Origin: Heligmosomoides polygyrus polygyrus
Lineage: Eukaryota > Nematoda > Chromadorea > Rhabditida > Heligmosomidae
DNA length: 64,000 bases
NCBI GenBank assembly: GCA_947396885.1
Contig: OX377202.1
Coordinates: forward strand, 67,304,643 to 67,368,642
Reading direction: 5' to 3'
Part shown: one piece after another, positions 55,662 through 64,000 of the stretch
Numbering within the stretch: position 1 is the stretch's first letter
Layout of the letters: the number at the start of each line of letters is the position of its first letter
Notes under the pieces: generated by a model
Told to the model about the DNA's origin: nothing
Seen by the model: the letters and a program-made list of their open reading frames with translations, nothing else
Databases searched by the model: none
Made by a program: the position numbers and the translations under genes

Positions 55662-58306
55662 GAGCCAGATGTCAGATGTGTTTGGTCCTTCATTGCTTCG
55701 CTAAATTTTAAGAACTATGGAACTGTTATCACTGTCTAAAAGAAAATCGTGAAAATTTCATGACTGCTCAAAAATTGTATACTGTACAAGTGAGCCGGCA
55801 CTGCGCGTAGAATTGAAACCAGTTACATCCCGAGCTTTGGTCGTGAATAAATTTAAGTGTCGTGATTTGCCGCGTAGGTTCTCTAGGCATATATTTACTT
55901 ACTTTGATACTTTGATGGTCCTTTGTCGGCTGGAGATCTTCTCAGCGGGGACCACAACTCTTCCAGACCGCTCGATCTCTGGCTGCTTGATGGTATGGAT
56001 GGTAGTCGATGTGTTGGAGAAGCATTCGTCGAGAAGTCGGATGTATGTAGGGCGATGGTATACCAGCGTGCACAAGGGCGTTCAGAATGGCGTTGATTTC
56101 CACAGAGTCGAACGCTTTCCGATAATCCACGAAGACAAGGACAAGTGGGAGGTGGTATTCGCGGCTCCTTTCGATGAGCTGTGAGACAGTCTGAATATGG
56201 TCCATGCAGGAGAAATCCTTGCGAAACCCTTCTTGCTCCACTGGCTGATATTCATCCAAGCAACGCTCCATGCGGTTAAGCAGTATCTTGGTGAAAATCT
56301 TGTACACAACCGAGAGAAGACTGATGGGTCGATAGTTGTTGATATCCTCCTGCTGACCTTTTTTGAAGATTAAAACTGTTTTCGACTCCTTCCATGAGTC
56401 CGGAATCCTACCAAGTCGAAGGTAGTGGTTGAAGTGCTTGGCAAGAAGTGAGCAGACGGCACTGCCATCCGCACGAAGGAGATCAGCAAAAATGCCGTCC
56501 GGTCCGGGAGCAGTGCCCGGCTTCATCCTTCTGATAGCATGAGCAACTTCTGATTCCAGAATGGGAGGTACTTCCTCAGCTGGTGGCATCAAGCATTTCG
56601 GGACAGTGATGGAAGAACGGAACAGATCTGTGTAAAATTCCTGAACGATGGCCTCCATCGCTCTTCGAGACGTTTGCGTTGTTCCATCCTTATCCACAAG
56701 GGCTGACATTATTGCCTTCTGATCGCAGAGATCTCGTTTGCAGCGCTTTATGCTTGAACCTTTCCCAGCCGCTTCTAACAGCTTCAATCTTCTGTAGGCT
56801 TGAATGGACTCCTTCACTGCAATTCGACAGGCCTTCGAGATGGTGACTTTTTCCAGATGGGAGGCATTAGGATCCAGTTTAACAGCTCTTCTTTGCTCCA
56901 AGAGTTTAATCGCATGTGCGTTGAGTCTTGAAGCAGACGGCGATGTGGCTTCGCAAGAGCTGCTAGCACATTTCAACAGTCCTTTGAAGAGAAGGTCGTA
57001 GTCTTCCAATGGATCTTCAAGAAGATTCCAATCATACGACTTTATCGCATATTCCAACTCCTCAGACTTGAATGTGGGGATCCTCACCGGTGCCGGTTTA
57101 TGAGTGTCACGCTTGAACATCCTCTTTTTGAGAGTCAGCTTCGCACGGACAAGACGGTGATCCGAGCCGGTGTCAAATGAAGGCAGCACGGAGACGTCGA
57201 ACAGACTCCAGCGTCTGTTCGTAAGAACATGGTCGATCTCCGAACATGTTTCTCCATTTGGGCTTTCCCAGGTCCATCGTCGGTTTGAAGGCTTCTTAAA
57301 CATAGAATTTCCATGATAGAGACGGCACGCGGATAGGAAGCCTATCAGGCGCTCTCCGTCTTCGTTCCTTGAGGAAGTTCTATGTGGTCCTAGCCTCCAT
57401 TCGTCGTGATCATTCGTACCGACGATAGCGTTAAAGTCACCAACGACAACTTTGTAGTAGCTCTTCTCGTCGTTGACAGTCCTTTCGAACAGCTTGTAGA
57501 ATTCCTCCTTTTCTTCATCTGTGGCCGCAGATGTTGGAGCATATCCATTTATGATGGAGATGGTTCCTTGATCTTTGGTTTCCAGACGAAGAACAGCTAC
57601 TCGCGGACTGATGCTCTTGTAAGAGTCTACTAGGTGGTGCACTGTCGAATTGACGAGAACTCCAACTCCGCCATATTCTTTCTGTCCACCTTTGCTCCGA
57701 TAATGAGAAGCTCGTTGTGGTCGGTCCTTCTTATGGTTTCCGTTCTGCCTTTCGTTTCCTGCAGGGCGATAACGTCGTATTTGATGTTTCGGCTTCTATA
57801 AAGCAGTGTCCGAAGATCCTGCTCAGATGCGATCGAACGACAGTTATAAGTGCAGACGAATAGGCAGTTTCCGTGTCGTGGTGGGAGGGAGTTTCCGGTA
57901 GTCCGATTCCAATGACGTCCTGATAGTTTAACTCCGAGATTAGATGGCCCCTCGCCGGAGGTGGATGCAACCGACGTCGTAGAAGTCCACCTCCGGCGCG
58001 CCTAGGACTGGGGCGCGGGTTTAGTTGTTTGAGCCGTAGCGGTGGTCTGGTTACTCACATGTTCCTGGCCAGGGATACAGGAGAGCCGCCCATACACGAC
58101 AAAGCGTCGCGTACTGCGTGACCGTTTGTGCCGTTAGCCATCACAAAGTGATGTTCACCCCTTCACCGCGGTGAGGTGGCACATGAAGGGGCATATATTT
58201 AGAACAGTACAACTGTGAGGTTAGTGAGATGATTAAAGATTCACAGTATTGAATATTGAAGAGTATTAAGGTTATTGAAGAAGAGTACTAGAGAATATTG
58301 ATGGCT
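55662..58306 (-). mobile_element. RTE-1-like LINE insertion
   Basis: A 2645-bp insertion between 25-bp direct repeats. The 5' end is at the right (GC-rich leader about 57980-58300) and the 3' end at the left. The coding part stops in the palm of the reverse transcriptase, and about 280 bases of non-coding 3' sequence follow before the left repeat. Confidence 0.7.
55942..57880 (-). pseudogene. RTE-1-like endonuclease and partial reverse transcriptase
   Basis: A 566-codon frame (57642-55942) plus an upstream shifted segment. The segment at about 57700-57880 reads CTYNCRSIASEQDLRTLLYR and YDVIALQETKG, the start of the apurinic-type endonuclease. It joins after one frameshift near 57670. The main frame continues the nuclease (VVVGDFNAIVGTNDHDEW, GSDHRLVRAKL) and a basic linker. 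The reverse transcriptase follows with YRPISLLSVVYKIFTKILLN and motif A LVFVDYRKAFDSVE. After GIPSPYI the frame shifts and the rest, including motif C, is absent. Long intact frames suggest a fairly young copy. Confidence 0.9.
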
Positions 58307-58331
58307 TGCCAGCAGCTCAGGTGCACTACCA
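58307..58331. repeat. Target-site duplication, right copy
   Basis: TGCCAGCAGCTCAGGTGCAC continuing TACCA, partner of 55637-55661. Confidence 0.7.
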
Positions 58332-58479
58332 CTATTTTGTCGCTCGTGTGACCCAATCACAGCTATGAACCTGATCAGCGTTCTACAACAGGCTGCAGCA
58401 CATAAGCCAAAAAATAGTGCGGATGAGGACGAATCTCGTCATCTTCGTGACGTTGTTTTGTTCGACTCCCCGAAAAGGA

Positions 58480-58690
58480 ACGCCCCGGCTGTCACGTGTA
58501 GAATTGGTACCAGACTCCTCTTGGGAGAATAAAATACTGACCTATCCGTCGGCTAGCCACCGTAATTCATTGCATAAGCCCAACACAGACCCAGAACTGT
58601 CTCCACGACTTCCCACAAAAGTAAAATGCGCATCACAAGAGGTATTGAGAAACGCTGTCCTTCATCTTTTTTATTCTTTTGTACACCTCG
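58480..58690 (+). repeat. SINE-like dispersed repeat, copy 4
   Basis: GAATTGGTACCAGACTCCTC, TATCCGTCGGCTAGCCACC, TCTCCACGACTTCCCAC and ATTGAGAAACGCTGTCCTT in the same order as the copy at 24.0-24.2 kb. The 152-codon frame through it is not thought to be a gene. Confidence 0.55.
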
Positions 58691-58948
58691 TCCAGTGTTT
58701 CGCCCCTCCCAAAACGATGGTGGTAATAAATCGGGAGCTGCTCACGTTTCCACAGATTTGCCACTCGAAGTGCGGAGCCAGCAAATCACGACGGGTGTGC
58801 GCCAAAGGAAGAATCCCACTCACTGAATTAAGCCGCACCTGTCTCCACCCGATGGCCGCTCTGCTGCTTCAGTAAGATTGTTTGGGTTGCCTCACTCCCT
58901 TTCATCTCAGTATTTCATCAGGTCTTGAAGCAGTTGTGACTTGGGAAA

Positions 58949-59238
58949 ATGGTCCCTAGTCAAGCCCCGTTTGTCTTATACAAGCTGGCATCAGAGCTTG
59001 GAGTTACCTACAATTGTTCTTCGAATACATTCCAAGATTCAACGACGGCGGAACGTGGGATGTGTTTCGCCCACGCCATCGCAGTATACAACATATATAT
59101 ACGTACAGACAAAGCTCCTTCTGCAAGACGCATCCGCACCACTACCTCCAGCTGTCGTCGTATCGAAGAACAATTGTAGGTAACTCCAAGCTCTGATGCC
59201 AGCTTGTATAAGACAAACGGGGCTTGACTAGGAACCAT
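58949..59238. repeat. Recent inverted repeat with 76-bp arms
   Basis: Arms 58949-59025 and 59163-59238 are inverted copies with one substitution (TCCCTAG versus TTCCTAG) and the same words CAAGCCCCGTTTGTC and GAGCTTGGAGTTACC. The loop is about 137 bases. Both arms therefore encode the same frame, MVPSQAPFVLYKLASELGVT, on opposite strands. Confidence 0.85.
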
Positions 59239-59244
59239 TAGGAA

Positions 59245-60720
59245 CCTTACTGCTTAATTTGCCTCTACATCGTGATGTGCAGAGCTAACAGAGATAGCTA
59301 GGGTTTTACTGGACCCAAACAACCCTTGTATTGTTAAGGTCGCCTTCCTTACGTGATAATGTCATTTCCTTTATTGGCCCGTTTCTCGGCAAAATTGCTC
59401 TCTTGAAAGGACTTCAGTAGAAGCACGGACGTGAAGGGTGGAGGTGACCACTAGCTGGACAACAACTGTGCCTGGCTGTTTCAAATACTCGGTTAGGCAC
59501 AGTTTAGAGAACTGACTGACCAAATAGAGCTTACAGGATTTGACAGTCTCGCATGGCCAAGACAATCTCAACAACACCTACCGAAGTCGAGGTTCGACGA
59601 TGGTAAGCAAGTGAATCCCCGTGGCATTATTTGGTGGAGCAGGTGGAAGGATGACCTCTGGAGGCTCCAGGTACGAAGAAAAATCGAGGCACACGTCCAG
59701 AAGTAGTGACGCCTTTCGACTACCCCACGAACCTCCGATAACAATTTATAGATTGATTCAAATACATTTATGTACAGCATACGCAATCTAGAGCAAAACT
59801 ACAGTAGAATGCCTTTGCTTCAATCAATGAGATTCAGAAAATCGATAGTGGAGGGCAGCTCACACGCACCATCGCCTCGTGACAGGATGGAAAATAGGAT
59901 TTGCCTGAGCGAACGGCAGCGAGAAACCGTGCAGATACGACGGCATGACATAGTTGCTGTCGGAGTGAGCAAGATGAACAAATAGGATGGAAAACTCCTC
60001 GTCAACGGATATCCTTTCGGCAGAGAGAGAGAGAAGTGCTATGCGAGAAGCAGAGATCTAAGGGCAAAGATTGGGAACGACGGACAGACTTCGATCGCGG
60101 AATAATGACCGCAGTCGATAAGATAATCCACGATTTCACCTACAAAGAACAACCGGAAAATGCAATGGCGTCAGTGATATACAAATGAATTCTGTTGTTC
60201 ACAAAAACAAGCGTCTTACACTGTTGTATCTTGGTTAAGTTGTAGAATATACAAAGCGGCAAAGTAATACTAATCCGTGGAAGGTTTCAGGAACGTTGTC
60301 AACGGATTCGCCTCGTATGTGCCGTCCATCAAACCCTCGTTCTCGTCCACGAGCTCTGAACGACAGTACCAATGAACTCATGATGATTTAATGATTCTCA
60401 CTGATTCGAATTTGTTTGGGCTCATGATTTTCCTCGACCAATAGATTAGTACTGCCTGTCAATGCAAATACAATAGAGAGTCAGAGGTGTTCGACGACGT
60501 TGGAAACGCGAATGAAATCCGATTCTCGCCAAACAGGTGAACCTGATGTTATACATTCACGAACTCAACTCATCACGACTACCGCTATTCCTCGTCTCGA
60601 CATTGCAAACAGTGTCCTACCCAATTAGGTGTTGTTAGTTTCACCAATGTACACGCAGTTTGATCGTGTATATAGAATCGATGGACTGCAGTGAAATCCT
60701 ACGTAGACGATGTTATGATG
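59245..60720. other. Little recognisable sequence
   Basis: At about 59900-60050 a plus frame reads RETVQIRRHDIVAVGVSKMN and DGKLLVNGYPFG, which resembles the start of a LINE endonuclease but is too short to be sure. Otherwise no gene or repeat recognised. Confidence 0.3.
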
Positions 60721-60729
60721 AACTGACGA

Positions 60730-61040
60730 GTTCCTGATTGGAAATATAGAAACTAGCTTTCAAAAACGTTGAGGAGTTGGTGAAAAATACGAAAATGACC
60801 GCCTCCGTGTCCGAGCTTTTCGATTCCATTCTTCTTCCTGCACATATCGAGTGGACGGCAATCGAAGCGGCACTATTCACGTGAGAATCAGAGGAGTCGC
60901 TTGGACCAAGACGTGGAAACCAGACGCTCGTATCGGATTTCTTGGGTAAAGCCCTGAACGAACTGAGGCCTTTCGGGTCCCTCGAAGATCCAGTAGAATG
61001 CTCTGGCACGAAATGGGACGGCTGAAGACATTGCTCGCGT
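60730..61040 (+). pseudogene. RTE-type LINE, 3' ORF fragment
   Basis: Plus-strand VEELVKNTKMTASVSELFDS then ILLPA, followed after stops by SDFLGKALNEL. This is the same order as EEVVKKTKN...LFDFTVFPA and SDFSAKTLNER at 26.45-26.75 kb. It lies just downstream of the Wntless stop codon on the opposite strand. Confidence 0.65.
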
Positions 61041-61129
61041 CCGACTGAGCACTTCAATGACCAGCGGAGAGAAAAGTATTCCGGTATTCATACACAGAGA
61101 ACCAATTTTCGAAGAAAAATTCGCTACCA

Positions 61130-61248
61130 TTAGAAGATCGTCAAATCAGAGGGTAGCCGAACATGTGCAAGAGCAAGTCCTCGTGCTTCATCCTCTCCAT
61201 CCTGTGAATTGCTAATAGTGCGGAAGGATGAAATACTGGCTCGTCCAC
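61130..61248 (-). CDS. mig-14: mig-14 terminal exon (predicted)
   Basis: Acceptor GACGACAG without a pyrimidine tract, but the phase fits. The frame encodes an acidic/serine tail ending in TAA. This exon is the least certain of the six. Confidence 0.65.
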
Positions 61249-62828
61249 CTGTCGTCCATCGGAGATAATTGTATAAGCAAAAACAAAAACAAATTACTCC
61301 ATAACCCCCGTGGAAATGGAAAGCATGAAGCATCTCATAAGTGGATTGAACAAAGGCACCAATCTTTGTCCTCTTGGCATACACACCACAGGTATTGCAG
61401 CATACAAGTGGTTGATTGCTGAGAAGCTGTCTTCTAGCGCGGGACTCATTCGAGCCAAGCGACCGGTCACCATAAAGTTCCCTGCGCTTAATATTGGGTG
61501 AGCAGACAACACTTATGAGCTGCTCAAAGACTAGTACCGTGTATGGGTGAGATATGAACCAGCCGTTAGGCTCCAGTATTAGGGTTCGTCGATCAGTGTC
61601 AGTGGGTCACACCAAAATGGAACTAAACGGTCCACGAAGCAGACAAGCTAAACGAGCTGCTTACCTGTTGCGCCCGAGTAGCTTTTATGTGATGGCGCAT
61701 ACATGGCGAGCAGTAGCACTACGTAGATATTCCACATCCCAAATGTTCCGGTGAAGAATGCCGAGGTACTGTGGGCCAGAACACTTTCTTCTAGATCATC
61801 CGAGTGAATCTGTGTTTCTCCATACTGCAAAAGGGATAATTATCGAAAGAAAAACAAAATTTAAAGGTTTAGATAACGAAATGGAAGGGACGCAACACTA
61901 CTAGAAGGCAACATCTCACTCAAATGTCTTTTTTATTCAATTTTATGGCATAACACCTCTTCAAAGCTCAAAAGCCGGAAAATATGAAAATTAATCAATT
62001 TATGCTCCCGCATCGCAAACTAGACATGATTAATACTGCTCAAAAAACTTGCTGCTGACCTGCTTCATGATATAGCAAGAAATCGTCAGTCCGGCACACA
62101 ACAACGTAAGCAGCATGAGGAACTTGAACCGGTAAATGATAGCTTCAACCTGAAACTTCAACAAACTGAGCAGGTGGGCTTCGCTCTATGAAACAGCTAA
62201 TGCAGCAGTTGCGTTACCTTCAACCGCCGGTTTTCACAGCTCTTGTATAACTGGGCGGAACGCTTGCTTTTGATGGTGAACCACACCTTCCATATCTTAC
62301 CAAACAGGAACATAAAGTAGAGAATCGTGCAAAGAGATGCGGTATAGAAAGAAAACTTCTGAAAAGAACCACTAGATAGGAAATGACTCAGAAGCCCATA
62401 TAGAACTCACTGCAACAAGAGATCCAGCCTCGCTCGACCATATGCTGTAGAACGGGTTGCTTAGTTGGAAACCGCGTTCGCAGATGTCGTACAGTAGCAA
62501 GAGGGACGATGCCGCAACGATAAAGCATAGGTTGAACCGATAAGAAGCCTGAAGCAACGATGTGGGCAATCCGTGAGAAGATTAAAACATTGCACATAAA
62601 GGAGATTCCAATAAATTAGCAACGCCGACGAAATTAGCAAAGTACCAGAATCTCAGGAAGTGGGGTAAAAACGTACGATATTGTTCCTGGTAGTGTCGTC
62701 AATCAGATGTTCTCCTGCGAATATCAACCAGAACGCGAACAGGATCCCATAGAAGGCACCTTGCCGAATGTCTCCGAGGAGCAGCATGAACGGGACGCGA
62801 AGAACCAGGGAAACCCATTCCAGTGGGA
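61130..62828 (-). CDS. mig-14: Wntless / MIG-14, C-terminal six exons
   Basis: Wntless escorts lipid-modified Wnt proteins from the Golgi to the cell surface. Six exons join in frame: 62677-62828, 62411-62548, 62218-62358, 62060-62149, 61665-61824, 61130-61248. They encode about 257 residues of the multi-pass membrane domain. Conserved family blocks are [65 protein letters not shown], and [14 protein letters not shown] with YAPSHKSYS. The cytosolic tail ([20 protein letters not shown] to LPSDLTIF) is the predicted final exon. All donors are GT, including GTACGT, GTGAGT, GTAACG, GTCAGC and GTAAGC. The luminal N-terminal half must lie beyond 64000. Identification rests on strong recall of the family. 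Confidence 0.93.
61665..61824 (-). CDS. mig-14: mig-14 exon (last membrane segment)
   Basis: Between CTTTTGCAG and GTAAGC, leaving in phase 1. [20 protein letters not shown] and [12 protein letters not shown]. Confidence 0.93.
62060..62149 (-). CDS. mig-14: mig-14 exon (YRFKFLM block)
   Basis: Thirty codons, phase 0-0, AGTTTCAG to [26 protein letters not shown]. Confidence 0.92.
62218..62358 (-). CDS. mig-14: mig-14 exon (cytoplasmic loop)
   Basis: Forty-seven codons, phase 0-0, TTTTCAG to GTAACG. Membrane segment [17 protein letters not shown] then a basic loop. Confidence 0.9.
62411..62548 (-). CDS. mig-14: mig-14 exon (YDICERG block)
   Basis: Forty-six codons, phase 0-0, between TTGCTTCAG and GTGAGT; contains [18 protein letters not shown]. 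Confidence 0.93.
62677..62828 (-). CDS. mig-14: mig-14 exon (GDIRQG block)
   Basis: Acceptor GCTTTCAG, donor GTACGT. Enters in phase 1 and leaves in phase 0. Encodes two membrane segments around [13 protein letters not shown]. Confidence 0.92.
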
Positions 62829-63189
62829 CTGAAAGCTGGCGAGTACGAAACGAAAGCAGTTCTGCTTCTCTAGTTGAAGCAAGCGCATAGCTTCTGCTAT
62901 TCTAAATCCATTCTCATCAACATTTGGAATAATATGCGAAATTTGACATAAAAGGCCTAACATGAAAAGAAAGCTTGAGGACACTAACATAGGTGTGAAT
63001 CTTCCGCTCAATCCACCTAAATCCTTGCTGCTCCTATATCCCAAAATTTCGTTAATGTAATGCGGCATTCGAGAAACATGGATTCACGGGCTATCAGGAT
63101 GTGAAGTAAACGCTGTCCGCTTGAAATGGGTCCATAACGTCCAAGACTGACCCCCTTGATTCACCTGCATTTACAGCTGAATAATATTT

Positions 63190-64000
63190 ACAAGTCGTAT
63201 CGGCCCTAAAAGTGCTTTCTACAAAACAGCTCAGACGTGCAATTCAAATGCTTGAGATCAGGCAAGTTTGATAGCCAGCCTTCTCTGGCGACGAAGTCGG
63301 CCATGTTCTTTCGGCACGGCTCTTGGACAGCGTCATTTTAGTGAGCAGGTGCTTCCTTCTACTGGAAAATTAAGGGGTTCTCTCCCAAGTGAGATCTGTG
63401 CCCAGGAACAAGATTCTTCCTCAGAGCAACCCCAAAAGCAGGTTTGCTGTTGAATCTACGAAAACCAGTGGTGCCTTTTCATGGTCGTGAGAAAGGCGCA
63501 AACCGTGCCCTTGGCTGAACGATAATTCCTGGTAACATGCCAACCACTCTCATTGGAACTGTCTCATTGTCTCTGCTAGGATCAGATGCGATGGCCCCAT
63601 CGTTTTTGCCATTCTAGGCTTTGTGTGCAATGAACAATGTTCCATCGGAAAAGACGAACAACAAGTGGCGCCCATCAGCGGCGCGAAGAGGCAGCTTCCG
63701 CCATCTTTTGACTCTTGTCGGCTTACTTGTCTCTGATAGGGAATGCCATTCATGAAGCCTGTAGCTCATTTTCCTAAGCCATCCTCGAACTATGCAGTTT
63801 CCGTACGCTCCAGTAACTCAAACTCGCGAATGATTTCCTCATTTTTAAGTGCACAGTAGGCGTACGGCAAGTTTTGTACGCTCTACATCAGACCCACCCT
63901 CACGGAATCGTGCCGCCATCCTTCGATACTGCTAGAGGGTCAATTTTCAGCAAGTCCGTAATGTCTTCCGTATTGTCCTCTGCGATGGAGCTCAATGATT
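63190..64000 (-). pseudogene. Tc1-like transposase pseudogene, continues past the window
   Basis: Minus-strand pieces in at least three frames. N-terminal paired-like domain at 63880-64000 (IIELHRRGQYGR, then AARFREGGSDVERTKL). The middle contains ENELQAS and MAFPIRDK, QCSLHTKPRMAKTMGP-like and RSAKGTV words. The catalytic tail includes APLVFVDSTAN, RSHLGENPLIF and KNMADFVAREGWLSNLPDLK. The order and words match nematode Tc1-family transposases, where the last block precedes the third catalytic residue. Many stops and shifts are present. It lies upstream of the mig-14 exons, probably in an intron. Confidence 0.7.

Noticed and set aside
58417..58875. A 152-codon frame as a host gene
   Set aside because: Most of it is the SINE-like repeat that also occurs at 24.0-24.2 kb in another frame.

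Overview
The window reads as nuclear DNA of a nematode, most likely a strongylid parasite such as a hookworm. Short exons with canonical nematode splice sites (TTTTCAG acceptors, GTGAGT or GTAAGT donors) encode a Patched-related (PTR) protein and the Wnt-secretion factor Wntless/MIG-14. The rest is large introns and intergenic DNA filled with old transposable elements typical of these worms: mariner, RTE-type and CR1-type LINEs, Penelope-like elements and palindromic MITEs. The species call is inference; no bacterial, organellar or viral gene organisation is visible.

Host genes. (1) 14.95-24.54 kb, minus strand: the 5' half of a PTR-family gene, nine exons that join in frame for about 420 codons. 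It ends after transmembrane segment 2, and I could not find the remaining exons down to position 1. (2) 40.27-47.06 kb, minus: an unrecognised gene. Five 3' exons join in frame to a stop, and a signal-peptide-like exon lies upstream beyond a 3 kb inverted repeat. (3) 50.86-51.42 kb, minus: two phase-compatible exons of another unrecognised gene. (4) 61.13-62.83 kb, minus: the last six exons of the Wntless gene; its 5' exons lie beyond the right edge.

Mobile DNA, left to right. 0.14-0.62 kb: two adjoining Harbinger-like MITEs sharing one TTA. 0.79-3.34 kb: two mariners. 5.9-8.0 kb: LINE fragments. 9.4-9.8 kb: a foldback. 10.3-13.4 kb: a composite palindrome with two Penelope-like GIY-YIG fragments head to head and hammerhead-ribozyme-like 3' motifs. 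16.4-18.2 kb: three palindromic elements, one carrying opposed tRNA-like units. 21.4-22.3 kb: a mariner inside PTR intron 1. 26.4-30.1 kb: RTE-type LINEs. 34.6-36.3 kb: a CR1-like LINE with a long reverse-transcriptase ORF and a microsatellite tail. 38.6-39.2 kb: a second Penelope-like family. 43.3-46.3 kb: a 3 kb inverted repeat containing tandem repeats. 52.2-55.4 kb: two more mariners. 55.6-58.3 kb: an RTE insertion bounded by a 25-bp target duplication. 58.9-59.2 kb: a young inverted repeat. 63.2-64.0 kb: a decayed Tc1-like element.

The host genes show no functional link beyond both recognised ones encoding polytopic membrane proteins. The strongest signal in the window is the number and variety of inverted-repeat structures and the Penelope/hammerhead pieces. 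All assignments come from reading the sequence; no search was run.
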